64,000 nt of DNA from Gibbula magus (Eukaryota; Mollusca; Gastropoda; Trochida; Trochidae). Each line of letters starts with the position of its first letter. The first letter of the stretch is position 1. The notes under the pieces are model-generated. The model searched no databases. It was not told the origin of the DNA and saw only the letters and a program-made list of their open reading frames with translations. Location: the NCBI GenBank assembly GCA_936450465.1, contig OW388296.1, forward strand, positions 31,809,375 to 31,873,374, given 5' to 3'. Both the position numbers and the translations under genes were made by a program. This document shows, in pieces, positions 24,430 to 36,944 of this stretch.

Positions 24430-25665
24430 TATCGCAGTTCAACCACACACACGTATACATTTCAACCATACTGACATGTATACAGTTCAACCACACTGAC
24501 ACGTACACAGTTCAACCACACTGACATATATACAGTTCAACCACACTGACAAATAAAACGTTCAACCACACTGACATATATACAGTTCAACCACACTGAC
24601 ATATATACAGTTCAACCACACTGACATATATACAGTTCAACCACACTGAAACGTATACAGTTCAACCACACTGACAGGTACACAAATCAACCACACTGAC
24701 ACATATATATACAGTTCAACCACACTGACAAATAAAACGTTCAACCACACTGACACGTATACAGTTCAACCACACTGACACGTATACAGTTCAACCACAG
24801 TTACACATATAGAGTTCAACCACATTGACACGTATACAGTTAAATCACACTGACATATATACAGTTCAACCACACTGATACATATACAGTTCAACCACAC
24901 TTACATATAATAAGTTCAACCACACTGACATGTATACAGTTCAACCACACTGGTATATATACAGTTAAACCACACTGGTATATATACAGTTCAACCACAC
25001 TGACACGTATACAGTTCAACCACACTGACACGTATACAGTTCAACCACACTGATATATATACAGTTCAACCACACTTACATATAATAAGTTCAACCACAC
25101 TGACATGTATACAGTTCAACCACACTGGTATATATACAGTTCAACCACACTAACACGTATACAGTTCAACCACACTGACACGTATACAGTTCAACCACAC
25201 TGACACGTATACAGTTCAACCACACTGACATATAAAAAGTTCAACCATACTGACACGTATACAGTTCAACCACACTGACAAATAAAACGTTCAACCACAC
25301 TGACACGTATATAGTTCAACCACACTAATGGTTATACAGTCCAAACACACTGACACATATACAGTTAAATCACACTGCCACGTATACAGTTAAACCACAC
25401 TGGCATATATACAGTTCAACCACACTGGCATATATACAGTTCAACCACACTGACACGTATACAGTTCAACCACAGACACGTATACAGTTCAACCACAGAC
25501 ACGTATACAGTTCAATCACACTGACACGTATACAGTTTAACCACACTGACATATATACAGCTCAACCACACTGATATATATACAGTTCAACCACACTGAC
25601 ACGTATACAGTTCAACCACAGACACGTATACAGTTCAACCATACTGACACGTATACAGTTAAACA
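24430..25665. repeat. 25-bp minisatellite, about 49 units
   Basis: Head-to-tail units of the form ACAGTTCAACCACACTGACA followed by CGTAT or TATAT. Variants such as AAATAAAACG and TATAATAAG recur at several places, which points to block amplification of multi-unit segments. A decayed array of the same unit is at 3140-3340. Confidence 0.95.
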
Positions 25666-25699
25666 ATATAGAAATGGTAATTTCGCGTTGATATAAATC

Positions 25700-28160
25700 T
25701 TATCATTCTTCTCTCAGGCCAGCTATCATAAACAGAACACGTCTTATAAATTGTTTAACCGTTTTGAAAAGGTTATAAAGAAATGAACTGATTCGCGTAT
25801 TTTCTGATTTATGTCTTTATCCACGTTCACATTTCCAAATAACACACTTCTCATATCGAAACCATTTCTATAAAAGTAACAGTTGGATCTTAGTGCAGAG
25901 TAGTTAGGACACGTAAGAAAGAAATGAAATGCATCTTCGTTATTGTGACCACGTGAGCAGGCAGGCATGTCATATATACATCTTTTGAATTTGTCTCCAT
26001 TTAAATCACAAAAGCCGAGCCTGATCATGATCACGTAAGGCTTACTGGATCGGCCACGAGATCCTTTAGATAAGCTGGTGTTAATCTATTAATCATTTTA
26101 TAAAATAGGCATAGTTTAGATTCTGCTCTTCTTTCTTTTAGCGGCTTTGTGTTCATTTCTCTATAAATGCTATCATGACTTGTGCCTCTTACGGCAACGC
26201 AGATCGTTCTTAATGCGTCATGGTTTCGTTTCTCAAGTAGAAGTTATTGTTGCTTAGTACATTTGTCCCAAATAACGCTGCAATAATCGAAGTGGGGGTA
26301 TAATAAAAGAGTTAAACATAATTTCTAGGTTTTTTTCTGGTTAGTCGATATTTAAAACTTCTGAAACAGTTGATAATAGGGCTTACTTTTTCAACAATAT
26401 GTTCAATATTAGAAGTCCACTGACAATTATGCTGTAACGTTAGACCTAAATGTTTGTGTTCTTTGACTTCAGATATTAGTTTACCACTCATTTGTAATGG
26501 AGTATCAGTAGGGTGCATTTTACGGGAAAAAGTTATTGTTTCCGTTTTGTCTGGGTTGAACTTGACCTGCCATTTATCTGCCCAGTTTACGATATGTTGG
26601 ATATCAGAATTCAATTGTATAGCTGTACTAAGTGGGTTGTTAACAATAACATAAAGTGATGTGTCGTCGGCAAAAAATCTGATATTACAATCAATGCCTT
26701 CAATTATATCATTTATATAGACGAGGAATAGTAACGGTCGGAGTACAGATCCTTGAGGTACGCCTGCCAGGACTCTATTTGATTCCGAATGTTGACCTTG
26801 AATAACAACTCGTTGCGTTCTGTTAGTTAGGTAACTGTCAAACCAACTTAGTTGGGATCCACGAATTCCTTTAGACTCAAGTTTTAATATGATCCCCTTG
26901 TGCCATACTTTATCGAATGCTTTACTTATATCTCAAAACACGGCTTTTACTTCTTGGCCATTGTCTAAGGCGCTTGCAATTGAATCATAAAGATATGTGA
27001 GCTGGTATACTGTGGAGTCTCCAGGCATAAAGCCCGATTGAAGATTAGTGAGAAAGTTATTATCTCTTAAAAAATTGAAAACGTACTTCAAGACACATTT
27101 TTCAAACATTTTGATAAGCAACTAGTCAAAGCAACGGGTCTATAATTACAACATTCGTGAATAGAACCTTGTTTGTAGATTGGAATATTCGATGCCTATT
27201 TCCATATATTGGGGAAGGTGGAAGTTTGGAGAGATGCATTAAATATATTACATAAAGATGTTGATATGTTACTGGCTAGGAATTTAATACGCTTGTTGCT
27301 TATTCCGTCGGGTCCAGTGGCTTTACAAGTATCGACAGACAGAATTATATATTTGACTTCTTGAACTAATAAGTTGATGTCACTTATAATGGGGCCTGTT
27401 GTCAAGTCTATGTTAGGTAATTTCTTTTCAGGAAGGGCTACCTGCGACTGTTCGGTAAAATAATCATTTAAATATTCGCGATGTCAGTGGTGTTATTAAC
27501 AATATCTCCATTATGATATAAGGGAGGAAATTGAATCGATTCGGATTTTGCATTCATATAGTTTTTTACCAAGCGCCACAATAATTTAGTGTTTGGGGAG
27601 TTATTTATTTGATTATCAATTTTTGATGCATAATCTAGTTTAGCTTTCTTAATGGCAGATCTAACTTTGTTTCTAAATTGTTTGAATTTAGTCCAGTCGT
27701 TGGGTCTGTTTCGCCGCTCTGCCAGCTTATGTTGGCGATTCTTTTACGAATTAATCTTCGTATTTCTGAATTCATCCAAGGCATGTCGCTAGTTCTTATT
27801 AGAACTGTCCTATTCGGTATACAATTAACCCCCGTTTTCATAAGTATATCTAAAATATGTTCTATTTTACTGTTTATTGTAGTAAATTGGTCAAGTAATT
27901 CCCAGTCAATATTAGCGAAAGCTTGCTGGAGCGAGTCAATATCAGCCTAAGAGTAGTCATATATCTTCCTGCTGTAATATGCTGCTGGGATGATAGTTGT
28001 ACATGTCCTAATGTGAGCATACACTGGACAGTGATCACTACAAAATGGATCCAAAACACCTGTTTCAAGAATAAGATTTGGACAGGACACTAATCTCCAC
28101 AAAGAAGTAGCAGTAATGCAGTTAGAATTGAAATACGTAAGTTGTAAAAGCAAAGTGCCG
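25700..28160 (-). pseudogene. decayed non-LTR retrotransposon, endonuclease to C-terminus
   Basis: Read on the - strand, pieces of one LINE polyprotein appear in the expected order but in several frames. The end of an AP-type endonuclease is near 28040 (FCSDHCPVYAH). Next comes the start of the reverse transcriptase near 27300 (KATGPDGISN), then the LQSGFMPGDST region near 27035. The catalytic FADD is at 26663-26674, followed by KWQVKFNPDKTETITFSRK and HKHLGLTL. A C-terminal HFFLTCPNYSALR block lies near 25900. Frames break at about 25.75-26.3, 26.6-26.9, 27.12-27.2, 27.4-27.6 and 27.85-27.95 kb, so nothing full-length is encoded. The CR1/Jockey group is likely. Its 3' end abuts the 25-bp minisatellite. 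Confidence 0.85.
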
Positions 28161-29511
28161 CTCGGGAATACAAAACGATTTGGAGATTATTATGGTTTAG
28201 CCTGTTTATAAACAACCCACTCTTTGCCTATATTGAACAATATCAACCGGCATCGTCGATGTTAAAGTACAGGACAAAATATAGAAGGCGAGATTGGGTT
28301 GGCAGATAACATGTTTATGCCAATTAGAAAGATATAATTTGTTTATTACACTCTGGTTGAAGATACTACTGATGTGAAACATTGAAATGTTATTCATCAC
28401 TGTTGTGAAACATTGCACGTGAAAGCGATCGTAGTCGGAACTACTGTCCAGTAGTCACATGGCTTTTGGGATAGCACTGGATTTCTACCTACACGTTTTA
28501 TCGCATAACGTCTTATGATTATATGGTACGGACGCTATCACAATTTACTATCAATCAGTATCACTTAGTTGATTCAGAGTTAGTTCCCTTGACATGTATA
28601 ATCTCGTTAGCGCTATCGCGATTTGACGCCATTTGCATGGCTTTGTCATGCATCTTGACGTAGTCTAGATTCTAAATTCATAAGGAATAAACTTCATGTT
28701 TAACCCACGAATCATGTGACAATCGTCAGTTGAGTATTAATGCGACTACATTGTAATCCTTATAGGTACGTTTCGATATGTTCTTCTCCTTTTTTGCGGA
28801 ATGTGTTTGATTGTTTAGAATGTTAACAACTACTGTAATTTCGTGTCGACAAGTAAGTTTTCAAGGTTGTGGAGGCATTGTTCATGTCTGTCTGTTGTTA
28901 CAGAGGATACCATACCACGATATATGAATAAAACATGCTTCAAGGTAACTGTCAATGTTTATATAGGCCTAACATTTTAACATTCACTAAAATGTCGGAC
29001 TATATTTTTAGGCCTTCTGTTAACAATTTGTGCCGTCAATGTTAACTTCATCGGCAACAAGGACACTGATCCCCACAATTACGCTAGATAAAACTAGCAG
29101 CAGAACTGTAACTTCACTCCCCAGTATCATTGTCATCTGGGTGTTACAGAGGCTATTTTGGCAAAGCAACCACAGCTACATACAGCTGTAACTAGCCTAA
29201 CTGAATCGCGCTTGAAAACAGTCGCTTTCCGATGACGTCACAATCACCTGACATCATTCATAAGATCTAGCGAGATTAATACGATGTTTTTGTTTACTCG
29301 CCAATTTGCGATTATTATCGTTTCAACATTAACACAATGTAATGAGTGTTTTGAAATTGTTTTGTTCAAAATTGAAAATGTTATTAACAGATATTTGCTT
29401 GGTCTACTTTTGGTGTTTAGTGAGATTGCGTTATGCGTCCATGGTAAGAGATGTATCCCTACGCACATCTACATGAATGAAGAGTGAACAATAAATAAAA
29501 TACTATACTCC
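28161..29511. other. intergenic, nothing recognised
   Basis: No supported gene. One reverse copy of the AAGGGARNTAACTCT motif lies at 28577-28592. Confidence 0.4.
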
Positions 29512-29627
29512 GTCCCGTTTAATAACATATTTATGAAACTCGTGGATGGTATTGGTATCTAACTTGCTTTCGCTCGTTAGATACCAATACCATCCATTCG
29601 TTTCATAAATATGTTATTAAACGGGAC
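29512..29627. mobile_element. short perfect-type hairpin element, 52-bp arms
   Basis: The left arm 29512-29563 and right arm 29576-29627 are reverse complements apart from a 3-base block (49 of 52 by eye). The loop is TTGCTTTCGCTC. The right arm and loop resemble 52685-52785. Confidence 0.9.
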
Positions 29628-31748
29628 GTCGTTTTGTATTCTCTATGTTTGCAATGGTTGAGGTTGATGTATGTTTGCCAGGTAAAGTTATATTATAGGT
29701 CATTCTAATTAAGACATGAGCCAATCTAGGTGTGTACAATAGCATATATGAAGAGCAATTTGATGTGTTTAGGTGTAATTTGAACATTATGATTTTGAAT
29801 CACGATAGGGTTTCTACTGTCTAGATCTCCTCTTGAAAGCGGGAAACTTGTTGAAACATGTAGTTAAGGTACATCTAGACAAGGGAGGTAACTAGTACTT
29901 TTAATTTCATATGTTCATACGCACGCAACTGATTTTAGGTACACATGTAGCAATATGGTCTCCAACGAACTAGACAGATTTCTATTATTCATTTATTCTT
30001 CAATAAGGATAAGGATATGTTCATGTTTGGTACAATCACAGTGTTTATTCACAATCAAATATATCATGTCAATAACACAGATAAGTCAGAATCCGTATCA
30101 TTAGCAACAAAATGTATTTATTAGAGACAATAGATATTTTAAAAACTGCTGTTAAAACACTTGTTTTACTTTTTCAAGTTTCCATTATTCATCTCAAGCT
30201 TGTTGTGAGTGACAGAGAAATAGCATGCCTGTAACGTGAACTATGTAGAAGATGAGTTACATTTTACACACCTCACTTTGTGGGGTAGGACGCTATGTGG
30301 ATGTATGCCAGAGAGGGGTGGGTGGTGAGTGGAGGCGGAATTGAGAGGGGAGTTGTAGTAGGAGGAAGAGGGGATATGGTTAGTGATAAGTCTTTGTGAA
30401 TCACTTCTTGACTTGTCAGCAGGGTTCATTTACAAAAATTAACTGATGTTTTTCACTCTCCCGTTTGTATCAGGATTTGGGAATATGCTTAAACCATTTT
30501 AATTGGAAGGGTGACTTTTTTACTAAATATACAATATTTAAGGTCATGGCAAGTGTTCTCTATCTCGAGAATAATTCATTTTTGTCTACAGATTTCAAAC
30601 AATGAAAACCTTGAATAGCCGCAAAGCAAATTGTTCGTTTTTTAAATGTGGGGTATATATGAGACCTGTTACGGCATATTAAGTCGTTCCTGCTGAAGTG
30701 AACACTCAAATTTAAATGTTTTGCTTTCTCCATGCTAAGATGTCTCATAAAACAGTATCAATTATATAATAGTTTCAGTGTGAAATTGGTCAGAAAATAA
30801 CAGCAAATGATCATAACTTATATGATCTTTGCACCAGAATACAAAAGCAAGAGCATTCTTTTGGGGATACAGTTTTATGTTCAGAAATATATTTGAAAGA
30901 AAGCAATATTTTATATTTCACTGGGAATTTGACCTGAAACTGGTAGTGAAACCGTGTGAGGTAGGAGGCAGGTTACAATCTATATTTACATGTGTTGTCT
31001 GCTTAAACAAATCATACATGTGACTATAAAGTGTCCCTTTTCACGTTAACAACATTGTTTTCGATTGAGACATAATTTGAATGTGATAGCAGAATGTGTT
31101 TGAATCTAAATACTTCTGATATATTTAGGCAACATAAAACAGTTGGTTATCATCGGAAAGCTCAGTCTATAGACAATATGTGTATGTTCGCTGTTGAGCA
31201 AACGAGTCTACCAGATAACGAGCTTGTTCCCTGTTGATAAGTCTATCTTTAATGTAATGTTATTCCTCCTTTGTATAACATTCTGAATATCCAGCATTTA
31301 TAGCATTGGATATCGTGCAGACCAAGTGATTCCTTCTGTCCTCTCTGTGTGACGTCAATACCAGCATTGTTAATACAACACACGCCTCTTTATAGCGGAG
31401 TAATACAGCTATGAATGCTGGGATGTATGTCTGAAAACTGAACAATTCAAATATTCAGTAAATGTGTATGAACTATTCTATACATATTCCTGCACACTAA
31501 CAACAAACAGTGTATTCATTTGCATTTTATTTCATGTGGCTTAGTGCATGTACATTCTGAAATTGTTTGCGTTAGTCATGTTTTGTTCATACGATGCAAT
31601 GTGACATCGTTTGTTTCAAACTAGTTTGTATCTAAAACTTATGTTCTCTCAATTTTCACATTAATAAGTTCACTAATTTGGACATTCATTATATATGAGA
31701 CTTCAAACATTACTTTCAGTTAAAATGTTAAATCCTTAATGTTTTTAG
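29628..31748. other. intergenic upstream of the TRIM gene
   Basis: Holds an AAGGGAGGTAACTAG motif at 29881. Near 30195-30285 there is a crumb of LINE sequence: SDREIACL and, one frame over, NYVEDELHF, resembling LINE copy A. No promoter could be identified. A pyrimidine-poor TTTTTAG directly precedes the TRIM ATG, so an upstream 5' UTR exon may be spliced on. Confidence 0.4.
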
Positions 31749-32043
31749 ATGGACGCACTTACAAAGCTCAACGCACATTTCTTGTCCTGCAATATCTGTA
31801 CAGAGATCTATAAAGACCCGTGCACTATCGGCTGCTACCATACCTTCTGTAGGAGATGTTTGACAAAATACACAAAAACTCGCAGAGACGCCATTGGAGC
31901 CAAATCAATCCTGTGTCCAAACTGTAACCAGATGACGAAGGTTCCTCGACCTCAAGAACCAGTGGATCAGTGGTGTCAACAGTTCAAACCCAGTTTCCTC
32001 ATTCAAGGACTGCTGGATTCATTCAGCTCTCCGGAGAGTTCAG
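31749..32043 (+). CDS. TRIM-type E3 ubiquitin ligase, exon 1 (RING)
   Basis: Codes for residues 1-98 plus one base of a TRIM protein; the second exon is 38443-40082. A C3HC4 RING finger is complete: C14, C17, C29, H31, C34, C37, C56 and C59. RING fingers of this class recruit E2 enzymes for ubiquitin transfer, acting in the cytosol or nucleus. The start is the ATG at 31749, which gives the usual short leader before the RING. The exon ends at TTCAG followed by GTAAGG, a strong donor, in phase 1; the next exon starts after TTCTTCCAG with the matching phase and restores a glycine codon. The bases just before the ATG (TTTTTAG) look like an acceptor, so an upstream UTR exon is possible. Invertebrates have many such TRIM paralogues, so I give no symbol. 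Confidence 0.92.
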
Positions 32044-32569
32044 GTAAGGTGGTAATGGTAATTTATGTTTGTAGATGACGATTCCGGTGTTAGTGATTGT
32101 GATGCTCAGTAGCAAGGACAAGGAAAAGGACAAGTTTGAAAAAGTTTTGTGATGTGTCAAAAATGAAATTAACATTTGCAAAACAAAAAATGTTGTATCG
32201 TAGAAGTTGCCCTCTTATGTCATATGCAACATGGTTATATAAGTGTAAATATTGACATTGTTAATGTATATATAGTGACTTTTGGAGCGTAGTTACGGTG
32301 TTTTCAGGTTCCTAAAATTATTTTAAAAAGTACAAACAACACTTTGTAATAGGGCTTTGAAGTTGCAAACAATATATACTTATTGTCAAGTAATATCACG
32401 ACCTTGGAAAAATGTGGCATGTTTCCCTTAAGTATTTTTTATATGTTAAAGGGCCCCCAGCAGCCACCTGACGTCGTATCCACGTTGCAATAAAGGCGAC
32501 TTGCAATAGCGGCGACTTTAGCATCCGGTCGCAGTGAGGTTGCATTTGCAGAATACATGGTTTATCCGC

Positions 32570-33466
32570 GACATGTCATGGAGACTTGACAGCGATGTGA
32601 CATGGCTAGGTACTGGCGACGTGACATGACTAGGTACCGGCGATGTGACATAACTGGGTACCGGCGGCGTGACATGACTAGGTATCAGCGATGTGACAAG
32701 ACTAGGTACCGGCGATGCGACTAGACTAGGTACCGGGGACGTGACAAGACAAGATACCGGCGACATGACATAGCTAGAATAGGGACGACGTGACATAACT
32801 AGGTACCGGCAACGTGACATGGCTAGGTTCCTGCGACATGACTTGACTAGGTAGCAGCGACGTGACCTGGCTACTTGTAGGTACCGGCGACGTGATATGA
32901 CTAGGTTCCGGCGACTTGACATGACTAGGTACCGCCGACGTGACATGTAGCGACGACGTGACATGTAACGGCGATGTGACATGACTAGGTGCCGGCGACT
33001 TGAGATATCTAGGTACCGGCGATGTGACAAAACTAGGTACCGGCGATGTGACATGACTATGTACCAGCGACGAGACATGACACGGTACTGGGACGTGACA
33101 TGACTAGGTACTGGCGACGTGACAAGACTAGGTAAATGACATGACTAGGTACCGGCGACGTGAAATGACTAGGTACCGGCGACGAGACATGACTTGGTAC
33201 CGGCGACATGACATTGCTAGGTACTGGGACGTGACATGACTAGGTAATGGCGACGTGACAAGACAAGGTAAATGACATGATTAGGTACCGGCGACGTGAC
33301 ATGACAATGTACCGGCGACGTGACATGACTAGGTACTCGGGACTTGACAAGACAAGATACCGGCGACATGACAAGACTAGGTACCGGCGAAGTGACATGA
33401 CTAGTTACCGGCGATTTGACAAGACTAGGTACCGGCGACTTGACATGGCTAGGTACCCGCGACGTG
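32570..33466. repeat. 24-bp minisatellite, left part
   Basis: About 37 imperfect copies of a unit of the form GGTACCGGCGACGTGACATG plus ACTA. Because 24 is a multiple of 3, open frames run through the array on both strands (for example 32518-33078); these are artefacts. The array resumes at 36265 after the LTR element. Confidence 0.95.
33463..33466. repeat. target-site duplication CGTG (left)
   Basis: Four bases directly before the left LTR, repeated directly after the right LTR (36265-36268). The undisturbed minisatellite unit contains GACGTGACAT once at this point, which supports a single insertion event. Confidence 0.75.
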
Positions 33467-33903
33467 TGTAGCACAACAGCACACTTCGAAGATCCAACAA
33501 AAACAGGTCTGGCTTTTCTGGTCAAGTTGACCGGCATTTAATGATGACAACAACTAGACTGGATTAGCATAGCTTAGTGCAACAGTCATACTCCAAGCTT
33601 CCTCTCCTCCCTGGACCACCTCCGGCCATCACCCGTGCGAGTCTCGTGGGTCCTCACATCTCTGTGGTCCAGTCCGCTCTCAGAGCCGTTCTGCCTCCCC
33701 TTTCTCGATCCCGAGTCTTATAGGCACAAGCCATCTAGCAACTAATCCTAACAACACGTTTGCAAACAGATTACGGGTAGGGAGTAGCATGTATCACCCT
33801 GGTCCCTAAGTAGATTATATTAAACTTCTGTGGAGATGGTATTAGCAGGTACAACACATTCAAGATGCTAACAACATACATATTATTGAATGACTATGTT
33901 ACA
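33467..33903 (-). repeat. LTR (3' LTR in element orientation)
   Basis: 437 bp; starts TGTAGCACAACAG and ends GACTATGTTACA on the + strand. Identical to 35828-36264. Confidence 0.95.
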
Positions 33904-34339
33904 CTACTCCATCACCAACAAGAAATATATGATACATAGATTTCTTTAGTTCCCTTGACCCAGGACAGGAACATTAATAGTAGATAGCTGTAATATTTCT
34001 ATGCATTCATCAACATTCACAAATAATACTTTTTCACCACAGTAACATTATCATAATACAAGGACATCGTGAAAACATTCATTATCATATCATATCATGT
34101 ATTAACAGAACAATCAATGACCTAGCAAGTGCACAACAAGTGCATACATTATAAGAATATATAGTACATCATATACAATAAGGCCAATTGATACAATGAA
34201 GTTATTCACACAAAAAAATTACAATACAATAAATTGCATATCATCATTTGGCCGTCGTAGACTGGTCCCCGTTCCCTTGCTGGCCATGACCCACTATCCG
34301 GGTTCTTCATTCCGAGAAACACCAGGGTTGCTCCTCCAG

Positions 34340-34660
34340 CTGACGGATTCCCACATTCGCTCCGGAAACATTGGTGATCCATACATGAGGTGCAGATCAA
34401 TCCGATCTACTGACGATCACCACGTCCCCTGCTTCGGCAGACACCGTCATGTATCTTTAATCACCAATTTTGTATTCAACACCCTCATATTTTCAAGGGT
34501 GCACTGCTCCGTCGATCACATCCCGGGGTCGAGTCTACGGCTGTCAATTTCCATCTTCTATCTGGAGACTTTGGTCATCCTCACGTGGGGGTGCAGCAGA
34601 TTCATCATATCCTATGATGACATTCACGTCTTCTGTTTCAGCAGACACACCCGGTCGTTG
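34340..34660 (-). repeat. diverged internal direct duplication in the LTR element
   Basis: Two modules of about 115 bp with a 204-bp offset (GCAGACAC at 34437 and 34641). They share GGATTCCCA/CAATTTCCA, GGTGCAG and CCACGTC/TCACGTC landmarks. On the - strand one frame of both modules begins VSAE, then has DV and V at like positions. This may be a trace of a duplicated coding segment, but stops interrupt it. Confidence 0.55.
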
Positions 34661-35827
34661 GACATGCCAATTGTCATTTCCCCATCCTCTCTTCTCAGGG
34701 TTCCCTATCCAAACCCTACAGTTACTTAATCTTCCATGTTATAGTAATATACTTCCAAGCTCAATAACCTATATTCCCAGAAAGTAACATTTCCCATACT
34801 TCGGTACTGCTTTGAATAAACCATCTAAGTAACGCACATGATCGTCTACATTTTCACCTATATACATGTATATTTACTCTTTAAGCTGTAATCTCTTATG
34901 CCAGAGGGATTATAGTCTACAGTAAATTCCTACCGTTCATGACCATCAGAGTCAAATTTATTAGTCCCTGTACACTCGTCCCAGCGCCGGGTACAGCTAG
35001 TAAATTCCTACCTTTGCGTTGTGTTATTTTCCCCTTAAGACTTCATAATTATTGGGTGTTCATATCAATTTCTTTAGCCCTAGAACTACCCTTTGCCTAA
35101 CCTTATGCTTGGTTGGATTTAGTAGGTCTATCCCTGACCTCCAGACCCAGGACTAATCCATCAGAGGCACATGTTACTCTCTTCAGATGGATTATCCAAA
35201 AGTAACCGGTCTGACTACAAGATCATTCAAATCAATCAGTGTGGAGTTTTATCTCCTGAGTTACAACATTACTGTGATGCCTTCTCGGTCTTATTCACAT
35301 ACCGTAATGTACCCAGATATTAATCCAACACTGCCTCAGACTTTAGGATTTCCCAACTTCATCCAACTGCCAGCCCTCCCCATCTTCCATACGTTATTCC
35401 CAGTCAACTCAACTTCATTGACACTATTAATTCTAGCCTTTCCATGACAGCATCTGTCTTAGCCCTGATCGAATGTTCGCATTAAAATAATACTCTGTAA
35501 TAGCCCATTAGCTATTCCTACCATCAGACTGCTCAATCAAAACAGAACGTGACCCAATTTTGACTCAGTCAACCATTCCCAGGTATATCATTTCCTGTTA
35601 AACCCCTGAACCGATTGTGCATATAAGCGTTGATCCTAAATCCTTAATCCATCATATCCCCTAGTCCCGTCTTCTTCCAAACTAGTATATTCATAGATAC
35701 ATACCTACATATATACACTTCAAACACTGGTCCAGAGAAGAGAGAAGGTTATCAAACAATCCACACATACCAATTCCCAGATGGTCCCTGTTTGTTGGAT
35801 CCGGGTCACGGCACCAAAAGGATCCTG

Positions 35828-36264
35828 TGTAGCACAACAGCACACTTCGAAGATCCAACAAAAACAGGTCTGGCTTTTCTGGTCAAGTTGACCGGCATTT
35901 AATGATGACAACAACTAGACTGGATTAGCATAGCTTAGTGCAACAGTCATACTCCAAGCTTCCTCTCCTCCCTGGACCACCTCCGGCCATCACCCGTGCG
36001 AGTCTCGTGGGTCCTCACATCTCTGTGGTCCAGTCCGCTCTCAGAGCCGTTCTGCCTCCCCTTTCTCGATCCCGAGTCTTATAGGCACAAGCCATCTAGC
36101 AACTAATCCTAACAACACGTTTGCAAACAGATTACGGGTAGGGAGTAGCATGTATCACCCTGGTCCCTAAGTAGATTATATTAAACTTCTGTGGAGATGG
36201 TATTAGCAGGTACAACACATTCAAGATGCTAACAACATACATATTATTGAATGACTATGTTACA
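35828..36264 (-). repeat. LTR (5' LTR in element orientation)
   Basis: 437 bp, identical to 33467-33903 by direct reading. Followed by the CGTG target duplication and the resumed minisatellite. Confidence 0.95.
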
Positions 36265-36485
36265 CGTGACATGCCTAGGTAGCGGCGACGTAACATGACT
36301 AGGTTCAAACTACGTGAAAAGACTAGGTAAATGACATGACTAGGTAGGGGCAATGTGACATGACTAGGTAGGGGCAATGTGACATGACTAGGTACATGGG
36401 ACGTGACAAGACTAGATACCGGCAACGTGGCAATACTAGGTACCGGCGATGTGACATGAGAAGACTAGGTACCGGCATTGTGACA
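36265..36485. repeat. 24-bp minisatellite, right part
   Basis: Continuation of the array at 32570-33466 beyond the LTR element, with more divergent units such as AGGGGCAATGTGACATGACT. Confidence 0.9.
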
Positions 36486-36944
36486 TTTTATAACATGTTT
36501 CTTCTCTATCCAACTTGTATAATCACACAGTTTGAGAGGTAGTTAACAACATGACACTAAACATTTGATCAGACACATCTGTTGTTAAAAGTCATCATTA
36601 ATTCTAAATAGTTTATGTTAATTATTTTAGTTCATGAACATCCAAATCTTGTATGTGATCGTGTCACCAACTTTAGTTATTTACAATCGTCAGTAGGTGT
36701 ATTCTTTAGTCAACATAAGTAATAGCAGAGGAATCAAGTAGAGATTGTACTACAAATAAAATCATTGACAATGAAAACTATTTTTATTTTACAATGAGGC
36801 ATAATCAAATAATAATAATAGTAATCAAATAAAGAAGCATTTGAGAATGTTTTTGAAATTGCGTGATGCCACCAATATAAGACATGTAACAATCAAATAA
36901 AACAATCAAGTCAACAAATATATACTCCCTCAAATGTAAACAAA

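Larger units (their letters stand above)
33467..36264 (-). mobile_element. non-autonomous LTR retrotransposon, young insertion
   Basis: Two 437-bp LTRs (33467-33903 and 35828-36264), identical as read base by base, flank a 1.9 kb interior. On the - strand the LTR runs TGTAAC to GCTACA. The base pairs inside the right LTR then read, on the - strand, GGATCCTTTTGGTGCCGTGACCC, a likely primer-binding-site region. A purine-rich GGTGATGGAGTAG precedes the other LTR, fitting a polypurine tract. Target duplication is CGTG. No gag, protease, reverse transcriptase or integrase frame can be read in the interior, so the element must have moved with enzymes from elsewhere. The leader resembles BEL/Pao elements from memory, but the superfamily is unproven. 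It sits in the TRIM intron, antisense to the gene. Confidence 0.9.

Noticed and set aside
24430..25665. CRISPR-like array
   Set aside because: The units are contiguous 25-bp tandem copies without unique spacers, in an animal genome.
33463..33466. LTR starting two bases earlier (TGTGTAGC) with a shorter duplication
   Set aside because: TGTA...TACA ends with CGTG on both sides explain all junction bases; the alternative leaves only a 2-bp duplication.
32518..33537. Arg/Ser- or Val/Pro-rich open frames on both strands (for example 186 aa on the - strand)
   Set aside because: They run through a 24-bp tandem repeat; a period divisible by three keeps frames open by chance.
34196..34729. 177-residue + strand frame inside the LTR element
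   Set aside because: The element is oriented on the - strand, the frame resembles no known protein, and it lies over the duplicated module.
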